Made by a program: the position numbers and the translations under genes | The notes under the pieces: generated by a model | Database searches by the model: none | What the model was told of the DNA's origin: nothing | What the model saw: the letters and a program-made list of their open reading frames with translations, nothing else | In this document: in pieces, positions 44,735 to 51,894 of the stretch | How the letters are laid out: each line of letters begins with the position of its first letter | How positions within the stretch are numbered: position 1 is the first letter of the stretch | From: Bog-375 sp049698695 | GTDB taxonomy: Bacteria; Acidobacteriota; Terriglobia; Bryobacterales; Bryobacteraceae | Length of the DNA stretch: 64,000 nt | Assembly (NCBI GenBank): GCA_049698695.1 | Contig: JBAVYH010000062.1 | Location: forward strand, 1 to 64,000 | Reading direction: 5' to 3'

Positions 44735-45289
44735 ATGAGAACGAAAACGCTCAAACCATGCTTATCCCTGCTGGCGGTGGTGGCCATCGGGACCCTGATT
44801 GGGTGCTCGACGACGTCCAACAAGACAGCCGACGTTTCTGCCAGCATCCGCACATCGCTGGATAAGGCAGGGTACAAAGATGTCTCGGTAAGTCAGGATC
44901 GCGACAAGGGCGTCGTGACCCTGGGCGGACACGTAGCAGCAGAGAACGACAAGTCACAAGCCGAATCCATTGCGAGTTCCATCGCGGGCGCTCAAGTTGT
45001 GGCGAACCAGATTGCAGTGATTCCTCCGGGTGCCGGAAGTGACGCCAGAAACGTGAACTCGGACCTGGACAAGGGTATCGAGAACAACCTGGATGCGGCG
45101 CTGATTACAGCAACGCTGCACGATAGCGTAAAATACGCTGTCAAGAATGGGGTCGTCACACTGACTGGTAATGTCGATTCTCAAGCGACGCGCGCGCAGG
45201 CCCAGAACGTCGCGGCGGGGGTTCCAAACGTGCAGCAGGTGGTGAATGAGCTGCAGGTTAAAGCGCAAAAGGCCACCTCGTCGAACTAA
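44735..45289 (+). CDS. BON-domain lipoprotein
   Basis: 184 aa. Lipobox LIGC gives a lipid-anchored mature protein. Two BON domains (about 35-95 and 110-175; GVVTLGGHVAAENDKSQAES and GVVTLTGNVDSQATRAQAQN). OsmY/BON proteins bind phospholipid and guard the envelope in osmotic stress. AAAAAGGAG ribosome site; probably shares a transcript with the frameshifted gene before it. Confidence 0.92.
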   Translation: MRTKTLKPCLSLLAVVAIGTLIGCSTTSNKTADVSASIRTSLDKAGYKDVSVSQDRDKGVVTLGGHVAAENDKSQAESIASSIAGAQVVANQIAVIPPGAGSDARNVNSDLDKGIENNLDAALITATLHDSVKYAVKNGVVTLTGNVDSQATRAQAQNVAAGVPNVQQVVNELQVKAQKATSSN

Positions 45290-45298
45290 GAGCGGCTC

Positions 45299-45360
45299 AG
45301 GCAAACACGTTGTGCGAAGCGAAACCTGCAAGCCGGGGGATCGAAGGATCGTGTTTGCCT
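45299..45360. repeat. Perfect 11-bp inverted repeat
   Basis: AGGCAAACACG (45299-45309) and CGTGTTTGCCT (45350-45360) with 40 bp between. It lies after the BON gene stop and 62 bp before the cytochrome gene; a regulator site or a processing hairpin. Confidence 0.6.
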
Positions 45361-45422
45361 GTGCTGAGGGAGAGACGGCAGCCAAAACGGAACTTCGCGG
45401 TAGCGGAGAAAGGTAGTGACAG

Positions 45423-45932
45423 ATGCGTGGATTTATTCTTGGCGTTGTCGTGGCCGTATTGACTTTCGTCCTGGGCGGTTACCTGTTCATACGCGGCGGA
45501 GGGGTTTCTATGGCAACCAACGCTCCGCCACTGCCACTGGAGAAAACGGTCGCCAAAATGGCGTTGCGCGCGAGTATCGGAAACGCGGGAGATCAGAAGG
45601 ACCCCCTTACGTTCGGCGATGGCAATATGCTGGCCGGGGCGAAAGCGTACCAAGAACAGCACTGCGCGATTTGCCACGGTACTCCGGGACAGCCGCCCTC
45701 GGCGATATCGAAAGGGATGTTTCCCGCGCCGCCTCAGTTATTCGAAAGGGAAGATATGGTGACCGACGATCCGGAAGGCGTCACCTATTGGAAGCTGACA
45801 CACGGCATTCGGCTTTCCGGCATGCCTGACTTCGCGGGCACCTTATCGGATACGCAACGCTGGCAAGTGACGATGTTGGTGGCGCACGCCGACAAACTCT
45901 CCCCTCCGGTGGTGGCGGCGCTCGGCCATTGA
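45423..45932 (+). CDS. Membrane-anchored cytochrome c
   Basis: 169 aa. N-terminal helix (3-25) as anchor. One heme site CAICH, and a later Met in RLSGMPDFAG as likely sixth ligand: class I c-type cytochrome. It may carry electrons on the periplasmic side; no oxidase or reductase gene is near. Confidence 0.9.
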   Translation: MRGFILGVVVAVLTFVLGGYLFIRGGGVSMATNAPPLPLEKTVAKMALRASIGNAGDQKDPLTFGDGNMLAGAKAYQEQHCAICHGTPGQPPSAISKGMFPAPPQLFEREDMVTDDPEGVTYWKLTHGIRLSGMPDFAGTLSDTQRWQVTMLVAHADKLSPPVVAALGH

Positions 45933-45941
45933 CACCCGAAT

Positions 45942-45957
45942 GGTAGCGCGCGTGCTC
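45942..45957 (+). promoter_or_regulatory. Putative sigma54 promoter
   Basis: TGGTAGCGCGCGTGCT, correct spacing, 59 bases before the ATG at 46016. Confidence 0.55.
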
Positions 45958-46015
45958 TAACATTTCCAACGTTACGTGCGATTCCGTTGAAAACGGCAGT
46001 CCCTGGAGGGAAATC

Positions 46016-46480
46016 ATGAGGCCATACGCAGCTACTACAATCACCGGCGCCATCTTAACGACGCTTTTCTTCGCGTTCGGCGCCTTCGCGCACGACCACA
46101 GCGCTCTGAATGGCACCTGGACGCTGGTCCCCGCCAAGAGCGATTTTGCCGGCCAGCCCGTCGTTCAAACCGGCACCGTGACGATTAACGAGCGGCAGGG
46201 CATCATCACCGTCTCTCGCAATTTCGTGTATGAAGGCGCCACCAAGACCTTCTTCTACCGCGACCTCACCGACGCCGAGGACAACGCCACGATTCACACC
46301 GGCAAAGACCTCAAGAGCAAGACCAGTTGGGATCATGATGTCCTGAAGGTGACGACCACGCAGTACGGCGCGATTACTGTAGAACGCTACACCCTTGCCG
46401 CGGATGGCACCATGCTGGTCAGGGTCGATAGGCCGGACCACAAGCCGATCACCCTCGTCTTCCAGCACAAAGATGACTGA
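46016..46480 (+). CDS. Small secreted beta-strand protein
   Basis: 154 aa with a signal peptide (cleavage near AFAHD). The mature part LNGTWTLVPAKSDFAGQP with alternating strands resembles lipocalin-like secreted proteins of Acidobacteriota. GGAGGG ribosome site. Function unknown. It converges on the next gene with six bases between stops. Confidence 0.65.
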   Translation: MRPYAATTITGAILTTLFFAFGAFAHDHSALNGTWTLVPAKSDFAGQPVVQTGTVTINERQGIITVSRNFVYEGATKTFFYRDLTDAEDNATIHTGKDLKSKTSWDHDVLKVTTTQYGAITVERYTLAADGTMLVRVDRPDHKPITLVFQHKDD

Positions 46481-46486
46481 TGCCCT

Positions 46487-47254
46487 TCACCGCGCCGCCG
46501 GCGGCTCCTGGTCGGTGGGAATGCCGGCCAGGGAGCGATAGAATGCAACAGCCCGGTTGATCGAGGAGGACTCATGTCCCGTGGTCAGGCGGCTCGCGTT
46601 CCGTCCGGTGCGCGAGATGTTGTAGTATCGCCAGACATTGTCAGATTCGCGATCCAGAAAGTAGACCGACTGCACATCACCCGGATGGAACAGCGTCACA
46701 AACGAATAGCGCATGACGCTGACGTTCTCGACATCGAAAACAAGCCGGTCTGCCGAAGCCTCTGCAATCTGCATTCGGTAGACGGCGTTACCAGAAAGAT
46801 TGTCGGACTGTTCCGAGTAGAGCAGGCTGCCCTCTGTCATCTCAACAGGCAGGAAGTCCTGGCGGAATTGACGTGGCTGGGAACCGGTTAAGGCGTGGGC
46901 GCTGACAATCAACGTACGCCACTGCTGGTGAGTAGTCGACCAGTACCGCATTCCCGCGAGTTCTGAAATTGCCCCGATATGGCGAAGCAATCCCTCTTCT
47001 CCCGAGGTAAAACGAAATCGCGCGACTGTGGTGATCAGCGTGGAAAAGCCTACTTCAGCCCAACCGATGCACGCCGGTGGTCTCCATTCACGGCCGAAAT
47101 CAGACTCGCTCCAGAACTTCACGACGGGCGAATGATCAAGGGCCGGATAGGCCGGGACGGGTTCGTTTCCGCATGGCGGCTGCGGCCCCAGTTGAGCATA
47201 GCCGTGCGCCTGGCAGATCACCATCGCATAGAATACGAACCGAATGGTCGTCAT
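46487..47254 (-). CDS. Secreted protein of unknown function
   Basis: 255 aa with signal peptide (ending near GYA). Contains PPCGNEPVPAYPALDHSPVV and a mostly beta body with RFRFTSGEEGLLRHIGAIS. No motif known to me. It is downstream of the helical stress protein gene by 29 bp on the same strand, so likely one transcript. Confidence 0.6.
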   Translation of the reverse strand: MTTIRFVFYAMVICQAHGYAQLGPQPPCGNEPVPAYPALDHSPVVKFWSESDFGREWRPPACIGWAEVGFSTLITTVARFRFTSGEEGLLRHIGAISELAGMRYWSTTHQQWRTLIVSAHALTGSQPRQFRQDFLPVEMTEGSLLYSEQSDNLSGNAVYRMQIAEASADRLVFDVENVSVMRYSFVTLFHPGDVQSVYFLDRESDNVWRYYNISRTGRNASRLTTGHESSSINRAVAFYRSLAGIPTDQEPPAAR

Positions 47255-47283
47255 TGCTCAAGGGATCCCCCGACAAAACGCAG

Positions 47284-47682
47284 TTAAGTGCCTTGAGGCT
47301 CCCTTCCGCGCGAGTGTATCACTCGGCTTAAGGCGGATCCGGCCAGAAAGCCGATCGCAGCCGCAGCTACCAGAGAGCTTGTCGGATGCCGGCGAGCAAA
47401 CCTTCGCAAGCCGGTGAATGCATCCCCCAGGTTGTGATCTTCGATGTAGGACGCCGTAGCATCCAGTCGATCGGCTGCCCGGGTAGAGCACTTGTCGATT
47501 GCCGCGGAGCCCTCGCGTCCTGCTCTGCGAACGGAGGAGGCAGCCGAATGGAGTGCACCCCCTGTCTCGTCTCGCGCCGCGTCCAGTTTCTTGCCGGCGG
47601 ACTGGCTCAAATCCTCGATTGATTCTCTGGCCTGCTGGCCAAGCTCCGCCGCCGTTTCCGTTACTCTCCTTAAAGTCGTCAC
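47284..47682 (-). CDS. DUF883/YtxH-like helical stress protein
   Basis: 132 aa from a GTG at 47682 (GGAGGAAC before it). Long amphipathic Ala/Glu/Arg helix with AAELGQQARESIEDLSQSAG, then RFARRHPTSSLVAAAAIGFL, a single C-terminal membrane helix. This is the ElaB/YqjD (DUF883) layout: membrane-bound, ribosome or stress associated. Family assignment by architecture. Confidence 0.7.
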   Translation of the reverse strand: MTTLRRVTETAAELGQQARESIEDLSQSAGKKLDAARDETGGALHSAASSVRRAGREGSAAIDKCSTRAADRLDATASYIEDHNLGDAFTGLRRFARRHPTSSLVAAAAIGFLAGSALSRVIHSRGREPQGT

Positions 47683-47740
47683 GCTGTTCCTCCAAAGTCT
47701 GGGATGGTTGGCCTATGCTTGCTCCAATCAGTAAAGATCG

Positions 47741-47756
47741 GGCACGTTGGCCTCCA
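47741..47756 (-). promoter_or_regulatory. Putative sigma54 promoter of the DUF883-like gene
   Basis: Minus strand TGGAGGCCAACGTGCC, correct spacing, 59 bases before the GTG. Confidence 0.55.
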
Positions 47757-47944
47757 TTTATGAATCGAGAGTGGTAAGACAGGTGCGGGTCGCCGTGCGA
47801 CGACGTGCTGAAGCGGCGAAAGCTGCACTATTGGAAGCATTATTTGCACTTGGCCGTGTGCGCTCTCTCACGCCACGTCTTTTCCGGCCGAATCAGCGAG
47901 TTGGCCAAATGCGTCCTTGGTGCTTCGCCAGGGAGTTTATGCAG

Positions 47945-48502
47945 ATGAAAAAGATCATAGGGCTAACGGTCCTGATTTGCCTGGCTGCTCTTGCGCAGAA
48001 CAGAGGAAGCGGCGGCGGATCACGCGGCGGCGGTCATCCCGCGGCGGTTGGCGGGGGACACATTCCCGCTCACGGTCCTGCTCCCGCGAGAGCTGCCAAG
48101 CCAGCACGAGGTCAGCAGCACGCTGCCGCGACGGAGAACCACGTTGCCGTGGACAGGAAAGGCCATCCGGGTGTTCCGCACGTTGATGCGAAGAACGATA
48201 GATGGGTCGGACATGACAGTGGCCCTGACGATGCGCATTATCACCTTGCTCAGCCATGGGCACACGGACATTTCGGCGGCGGTTTTGGAAGTGCATTCGC
48301 CCTTGGAGGGGGAAACCGCGAGCGCTTCTGGTTCGGCAATTTCTTCTGGGAAGTCGCTCCCTACGATTACAACATCGTCGCAGACTGGAACTGGGCTGGC
48401 GATCAGATCGTGATCTACGAGGACCCCGATCATATCGGCTGGTATCTCGGATACAACCCGCGGTTAGGCACATACGCTCACGTCGAGTACCTGGGAGATT
48501 GA
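47945..48502 (+). CDS. Secreted Gly/His-rich protein
   Basis: 185 aa from the ATG at 47945 (AGGGAG nine bases upstream; an in-frame ATG lies 6 bp before). Signal peptide MKKIIGLTVLICLAALAQ. A Gly/His/Ala-rich low-complexity part, then PYDYNIVADWNWAGDQIVIY and DHIGWYLGYNPRLGTYAHVE. The C-terminal part resembles small secreted acidobacterial proteins; role unknown. Confidence 0.7.
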   Translation: MKKIIGLTVLICLAALAQNRGSGGGSRGGGHPAAVGGGHIPAHGPAPARAAKPARGQQHAAATENHVAVDRKGHPGVPHVDAKNDRWVGHDSGPDDAHYHLAQPWAHGHFGGGFGSAFALGGGNRERFWFGNFFWEVAPYDYNIVADWNWAGDQIVIYEDPDHIGWYLGYNPRLGTYAHVEYLGD

Positions 48503-48623
48503 CGCGAGATTGATCAAGGATTGGCTTAGCGCTTAGAAGCACTGCGACCCCGGCATTCAATCTCCGGGCACTCACGCGGATTCATCCGGTCCATGGAATC
48601 GGAGTGCTGTAGAATCAGGGGAC

Positions 48624-49949
48624 ATGGATTGGGGGTCGATGAGCCAGAACTCTCCGGGCGCCAAGACTGCCAGACGCGCATTTGTCTTACAGGGCCGGTT
48701 CCGCAGGTTTTTCTCGAATCTTGGCCCCGGACTGATTACCGGCGCCGCGGATGACGACCCATCCGGCATCGCGACGTATTCGATCACAGGCGCTTCGCTC
48801 GGCTACGCGCCCTTATGGACCGCAGTTCTCTCTTTCCCGCTGATGGCGGCAATACAAATCATGTGTGCCCGGCTTGGCATGGTGACTGGGCTCGGGCTGG
48901 CAGGCGTGATTCGAGTGCGCTATCCACGGTGGGTTCTATGGGGCGCCTGTGCGCTGCTCGTCATTGCCAACATCTTCAACATCGCCGCGGATCTGGGCGG
49001 CATGGCGGACGTCACGGGGCTTTTGACCGGCGTCAAGCCGGTCTATTGGAAGCCCGCTTACGCGCTTGTCCTTGTTTGGCTTTTGTTCCAGACCAGTTAT
49101 CGCCTCATCGCCCGGATCTTCAAATGGCTCACTCTCGCCTTGTTTGCCTACATCGCTGCTGCATTTTTCGCGCACCCGGACTGGCCCGCCGTTTTGCAGG
49201 CGACTCTGATTCCACGCGTGCAGTGGTCCGCGGCATATTGGGCCACGCTGGTCGGTATTCTGGGGACGACCATCTCGCCATACCTCTTCTTCTGGCAGGC
49301 CGCGGAGGAAGTTGAGGAGGACATCGCCTTAGGCAAGTCGACCGTCGCAGAGCGGGAAGGCGCGTCCAAACGGGAGCTGCGCCGTTCTCGAAACGACGTC
49401 CTCACAGGCATGTTCTTTTCGAACCTGGTGATGTACTTTATCATTCTTACGGCAGCCGCCACTTTGCACGCGCATGGCAAGACGAACATCTCCACGGCGC
49501 GCGAAGCTGCCGAAGCACTGCGTCCGTTGGCCGGCGCCGGCGCGTACTGGCTCTTCAGCCTGGGTTTGATCGGAGCCGGCATGCTCGGAGTCCCGGTGTT
49601 GGCCGGATCTTGCGCTTATGCCATCGCAGAAGCTGCCGACTGGGTTGGCTCGCTGGAGGTACACCCTCCCCTCGCCCACGGCTTCTATTCTGTAATCGCG
49701 ATCGCGTTGGCGCTGGGCCTCGGCTTGGATTACGCAGGTCTGAACGCTGTCAAGATGCTCTTCTGGTCTGCGGTGCTCAACGGAGCACTGGCGCCACCCC
49801 TGCTCATCATTGTGGTGCTGCTCACCAGCAGGGCCGACGTGATGGGCGAGCATCGGAACGGGCCTCTGCTTCGCTGGCTGGGGTGGACGTGCGCTGTCGT
49901 CATGCTGATTGCGACTGTCATTATGTTCGTGACTGCGGCCGTAGCATGA
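48624..49949 (+). CDS. Nramp-family divalent metal transporter (divergent)
   Basis: 441 aa, eleven or so helices. LGPGLITGAADDDPSGIATY is helix 1 of the SLC11 fold, but the metal-site DPGN of true Nramps is DPSG here. Helix 6 reads TTISPYLFFWQAAEEVEE in place of the MPH motif. Both changes are seen in Nramp-related groups with altered ion choice (for example Mg2+). It probably moves a divalent metal with or without protons; the ion is not known. Confidence 0.85.
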   Translation: MDWGSMSQNSPGAKTARRAFVLQGRFRRFFSNLGPGLITGAADDDPSGIATYSITGASLGYAPLWTAVLSFPLMAAIQIMCARLGMVTGLGLAGVIRVRYPRWVLWGACALLVIANIFNIAADLGGMADVTGLLTGVKPVYWKPAYALVLVWLLFQTSYRLIARIFKWLTLALFAYIAAAFFAHPDWPAVLQATLIPRVQWSAAYWATLVGILGTTISPYLFFWQAAEEVEEDIALGKSTVAEREGASKRELRRSRNDVLTGMFFSNLVMYFIILTAAATLHAHGKTNISTAREAAEALRPLAGAGAYWLFSLGLIGAGMLGVPVLAGSCAYAIAEAADWVGSLEVHPPLAHGFYSVIAIALALGLGLDYAGLNAVKMLFWSAVLNGALAPPLLIIVVLLTSRADVMGEHRNGPLLRWLGWTCAVVMLIATVIMFVTAAVA

Positions 49950-50051
49950 TGCAACGAAAGGTGCAATTTCACATGCCCTGACCGCGAGCTTTGACCACTG
50001 AGCGGACGACTCGTTCATCCTCGCTGGCAGTCCTCCTCGAGTGTCAGCAAC

Positions 50052-50067
50052 TGGCAGGCTACGTGCA
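50052..50067 (+). promoter_or_regulatory. Putative sigma54 promoter
   Basis: TGGCAGGCTACGTGCA, correct spacing. Only 11 bases separate it from the ATG at 50079, so the transcript would be leaderless. Confidence 0.55.
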
Positions 50068-50078
50068 GAAAGAAGCGC

Positions 50079-50363
50079 ATGAAGAAGCAAGCCGATGAAG
50101 CAAGCCGAACGTATGCCACCGTTTCGACTGGAGAAAAGGGGCGGCCGGCCGACTCAGGCGGCCAGTCCGGCGACACTCAAGGGCTGCCGGATGTTGCGGA
50201 GGCCGGCTCAGAGAGCGTTGAAGAACTGTTGGAGGAGGGGCAAACCTTTGAAGCCGAAGCGATCAGCGGAGTGGAAGATGCCCCCGACCCAGACGTGGCT
50301 GAAGTTCGCACCAAGCAAGTCGCCGAGGACGATGTGCCTTCCGAATACCTGGGTAGAGATTAG
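50079..50363 (+). CDS. Small acidic conserved protein
   Basis: 94 aa. ESVEELLEEGQTFEAEAISG and EDAPDPDVAEVRTKQVAEDD, ending VPSEYLGRD. I recall close relatives in Acidobacteriota with the same block. No known fold; highly acidic, cytoplasmic. No ribosome site, in line with a leaderless mRNA. Confidence 0.65.
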   Translation: MKKQADEASRTYATVSTGEKGRPADSGGQSGDTQGLPDVAEAGSESVEELLEEGQTFEAEAISGVEDAPDPDVAEVRTKQVAEDDVPSEYLGRD

Positions 50364-50417
50364 GTCGCGCGCGCTTCCACTCCAAGCGGCTTTTCACCGC
50401 ACCGCCCAGAGGTGAGG

Positions 50418-50801
50418 TTAGCTTCGGTTCGAATCGTGTTGGGATGGGGTACCTTCCGCGCGGGCCCGCAATTCTTGCGCGGCATGGAACCAGTCTTCTT
50501 CCGGTGACCCGTCCGGGCAACCTCTGGCTTGCCACCTCGTATACGCCAGTGCTGCGATGTCCTCGTGCCCAAAGATCGCGATGCCGTGTTCATTCAAAGC
50601 TTCACGGTGCGGCGCCTCGGCAGGGTGATAAGCACCTTGCGAGTGCTCAAGAGCCTGTCGGGTGTGCTCCTGCCCGGATGGGTGGTCTTGTTTCTCACGC
50701 GCCTCCGCAGCACTGCTATGCGCGTGGGCGGCATTATCGCGCAACTCGGTGGCTCGTTGATGATTTTCGTAGTGTGATCCGTTATTAAAACGAGTAGACA
50801 T
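50418..50801 (-). CDS. DUF2934-domain protein
   Basis: 127 aa. The C-terminal segment DIAALAYTRWQARGCPDGSP followed by EEDWFHAAQEL is the DUF2934 signature. The N-terminal 75 residues are His/Ala/Glu-rich helix (HAHSSAAEAREKQDHPSGQE). Function unknown; typical of small stress-linked proteins in soil bacteria. Confidence 0.8.
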   Translation of the reverse strand: MSTRFNNGSHYENHQRATELRDNAAHAHSSAAEAREKQDHPSGQEHTRQALEHSQGAYHPAEAPHREALNEHGIAIFGHEDIAALAYTRWQARGCPDGSPEEDWFHAAQELRARAEGTPSQHDSNRS

Positions 50802-50889
50802 TTAAAGGCCTCACTATCCCCCCGTTGTGTTTCCGCGGCAGTACGCTGGCCTGAGCTGGTTCCTGCGGCGCAGGTGACTCGCTCTTACG

Positions 50890-50905
50890 TGCACGAGACG
50901 GGCCA
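50890..50905 (-). promoter_or_regulatory. Sigma54 promoter of the DUF2934 gene
   Basis: Minus strand TGGCCCGTCTCGTGCA, one mismatch in the -24 box, 89 bases before the ATG. Confidence 0.65.
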
Positions 50906-51159
50906 GTTTCATCTGGAGCGGCATATTTCGATGGAATGGCTTCGGAGTCGCCGAAATCTTGACGAGTGGCAACCGGAAAGTCGACCTCTGACGCCGAACC
51001 GCTGAGGGTAAAGCGGCGGAACGCATGGCCTCCGCAATGCGCACTTTGCACTCGCAATAGCAGATTATGCATGCCTCTATACGGCTTAGAAGTCCTCCAT
51101 CGAACCTGAACTTCGTGAGCAACGGTGGCGCGAAGGGTATCCCGAATAGGGACACAGGT

Positions 51160-51175
51160 TGGTGCTGGACGTGCA
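51160..51175 (+). promoter_or_regulatory. Putative sigma54 promoter of the YflT-like gene
   Basis: TGGTGCTGGACGTGCA, correct spacing, 36 bases before the ATG at 51211. It may also feed the phosphoketolase operon. Confidence 0.65.
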
Positions 51176-51210
51176 CTGTCAGTAGAATGCAAACACCAAA
51201 GGAGATAAGA

Positions 51211-51750
51211 ATGTCGGAACTGAACGCAGTGGTAGCTGTTTATGGGACGCATACCGAAGCCGAAGGAGCAGTCAAGGAGTTGCAGCGGGCAGGAGTCGAC
51301 ATGCGCTGTTTGTCCATCGTTGGGAAGGACTCCCACACCGATGAACACGTGGTGGGTTACTACAATACTGGCGACCGGATGAAGTACTGGGGAAAGACCG
51401 GCGCTTTTTGGGGCGGCTTCTGGGGATTGCTGTTCGGATCGGCCTTCTTTGCCATTCCGGGCATCGGTCCCGTGCTCGTGGCGGGTCCCGTGGTGGCGTG
51501 GATTGTGGGAGCGCTGGAAGGCGCCGTGGCAGTTGGAGGTCTGAGCGCCATAGGTGCGGGGCTCTATGGCATGGGTATCCCGAAGGACAGTGTCATTAAG
51601 TACGAACTGGCGCTGAAAACCGACAAATTCCTGCTCTTGGTGCATGGCACTGCGGCAGAAGTTAAAAGAGCGAAGGACGTGATCGAAAGCACCAGGCCGG
51701 TCAATGTGACACTGCACTCCGCCGAAATGGCGGGCACCGCCGTTCGATAG
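51211..51750 (+). CDS. Membrane stress protein (YflT/DUF1269-like)
   Basis: 179 aa from the ATG at 51211, after AAAGGAG. N-terminal alpha/beta segment AVVAVYGTHTEAEGAVKELQ, then two to three Gly/Ala-rich helices with FWGGFWGLLFGSAFFAIPG, and a C-terminal alpha/beta segment with LLLVHGTAAEVKRAKDVIES. A paralogue in layout of the protein at 34652-35284. Role unknown, likely stress. It is the gene before the phosphoketolase operon. Confidence 0.8.
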   Translation: MSELNAVVAVYGTHTEAEGAVKELQRAGVDMRCLSIVGKDSHTDEHVVGYYNTGDRMKYWGKTGAFWGGFWGLLFGSAFFAIPGIGPVLVAGPVVAWIVGALEGAVAVGGLSAIGAGLYGMGIPKDSVIKYELALKTDKFLLLVHGTAAEVKRAKDVIESTRPVNVTLHSAEMAGTAVR

Positions 51751-51772
51751 CGCGCCGAACTGATCAAGACGT

Positions 51773-51800
51773 CCCGGCAGCGTCACCCGAAACTGCCGGG
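51773..51800. terminator. Hairpin before the phosphoketolase gene
   Basis: Perfect 8-bp arms CCCGGCAG / CTGCCGGG with a 12-base loop. No T-run. It may reduce read-through from the stress gene into the operon. Confidence 0.45.
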
Positions 51801-51894
51801 CCACAGCTCGCGTCACTCAAACGACGGAGATACATTGCGCGACTGGTGTGCCGCATTCCCGAAGCCGACGCGGTGAATGAAAGAGAATTGAACA

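Larger units (their letters stand above)
50802..51210. other. Divergent intergenic region with two sigma54-type promoters
   Basis: 409 bp between the DUF2934 and YflT-like genes. Outward -24/-12 sites at 50890-50905 (minus) and 51160-51175 (plus). The middle carries CACTTTGCACTCGCAATAGC-type sequence of no known role. Confidence 0.55.

Noticed and set aside
48503..48623. Metal riboswitch before the Nramp-like gene
   Set aside because: I looked for yybP-ykoY or M-box features and could not see their conserved loops; the gap is only 121 bp.
51793..51894. Sigma54 site directly before phosphoketolase
   Set aside because: CGGGCCACAGCTCGC has GG-N10-GC spacing but neither TGG nor TGC; too weak to list.
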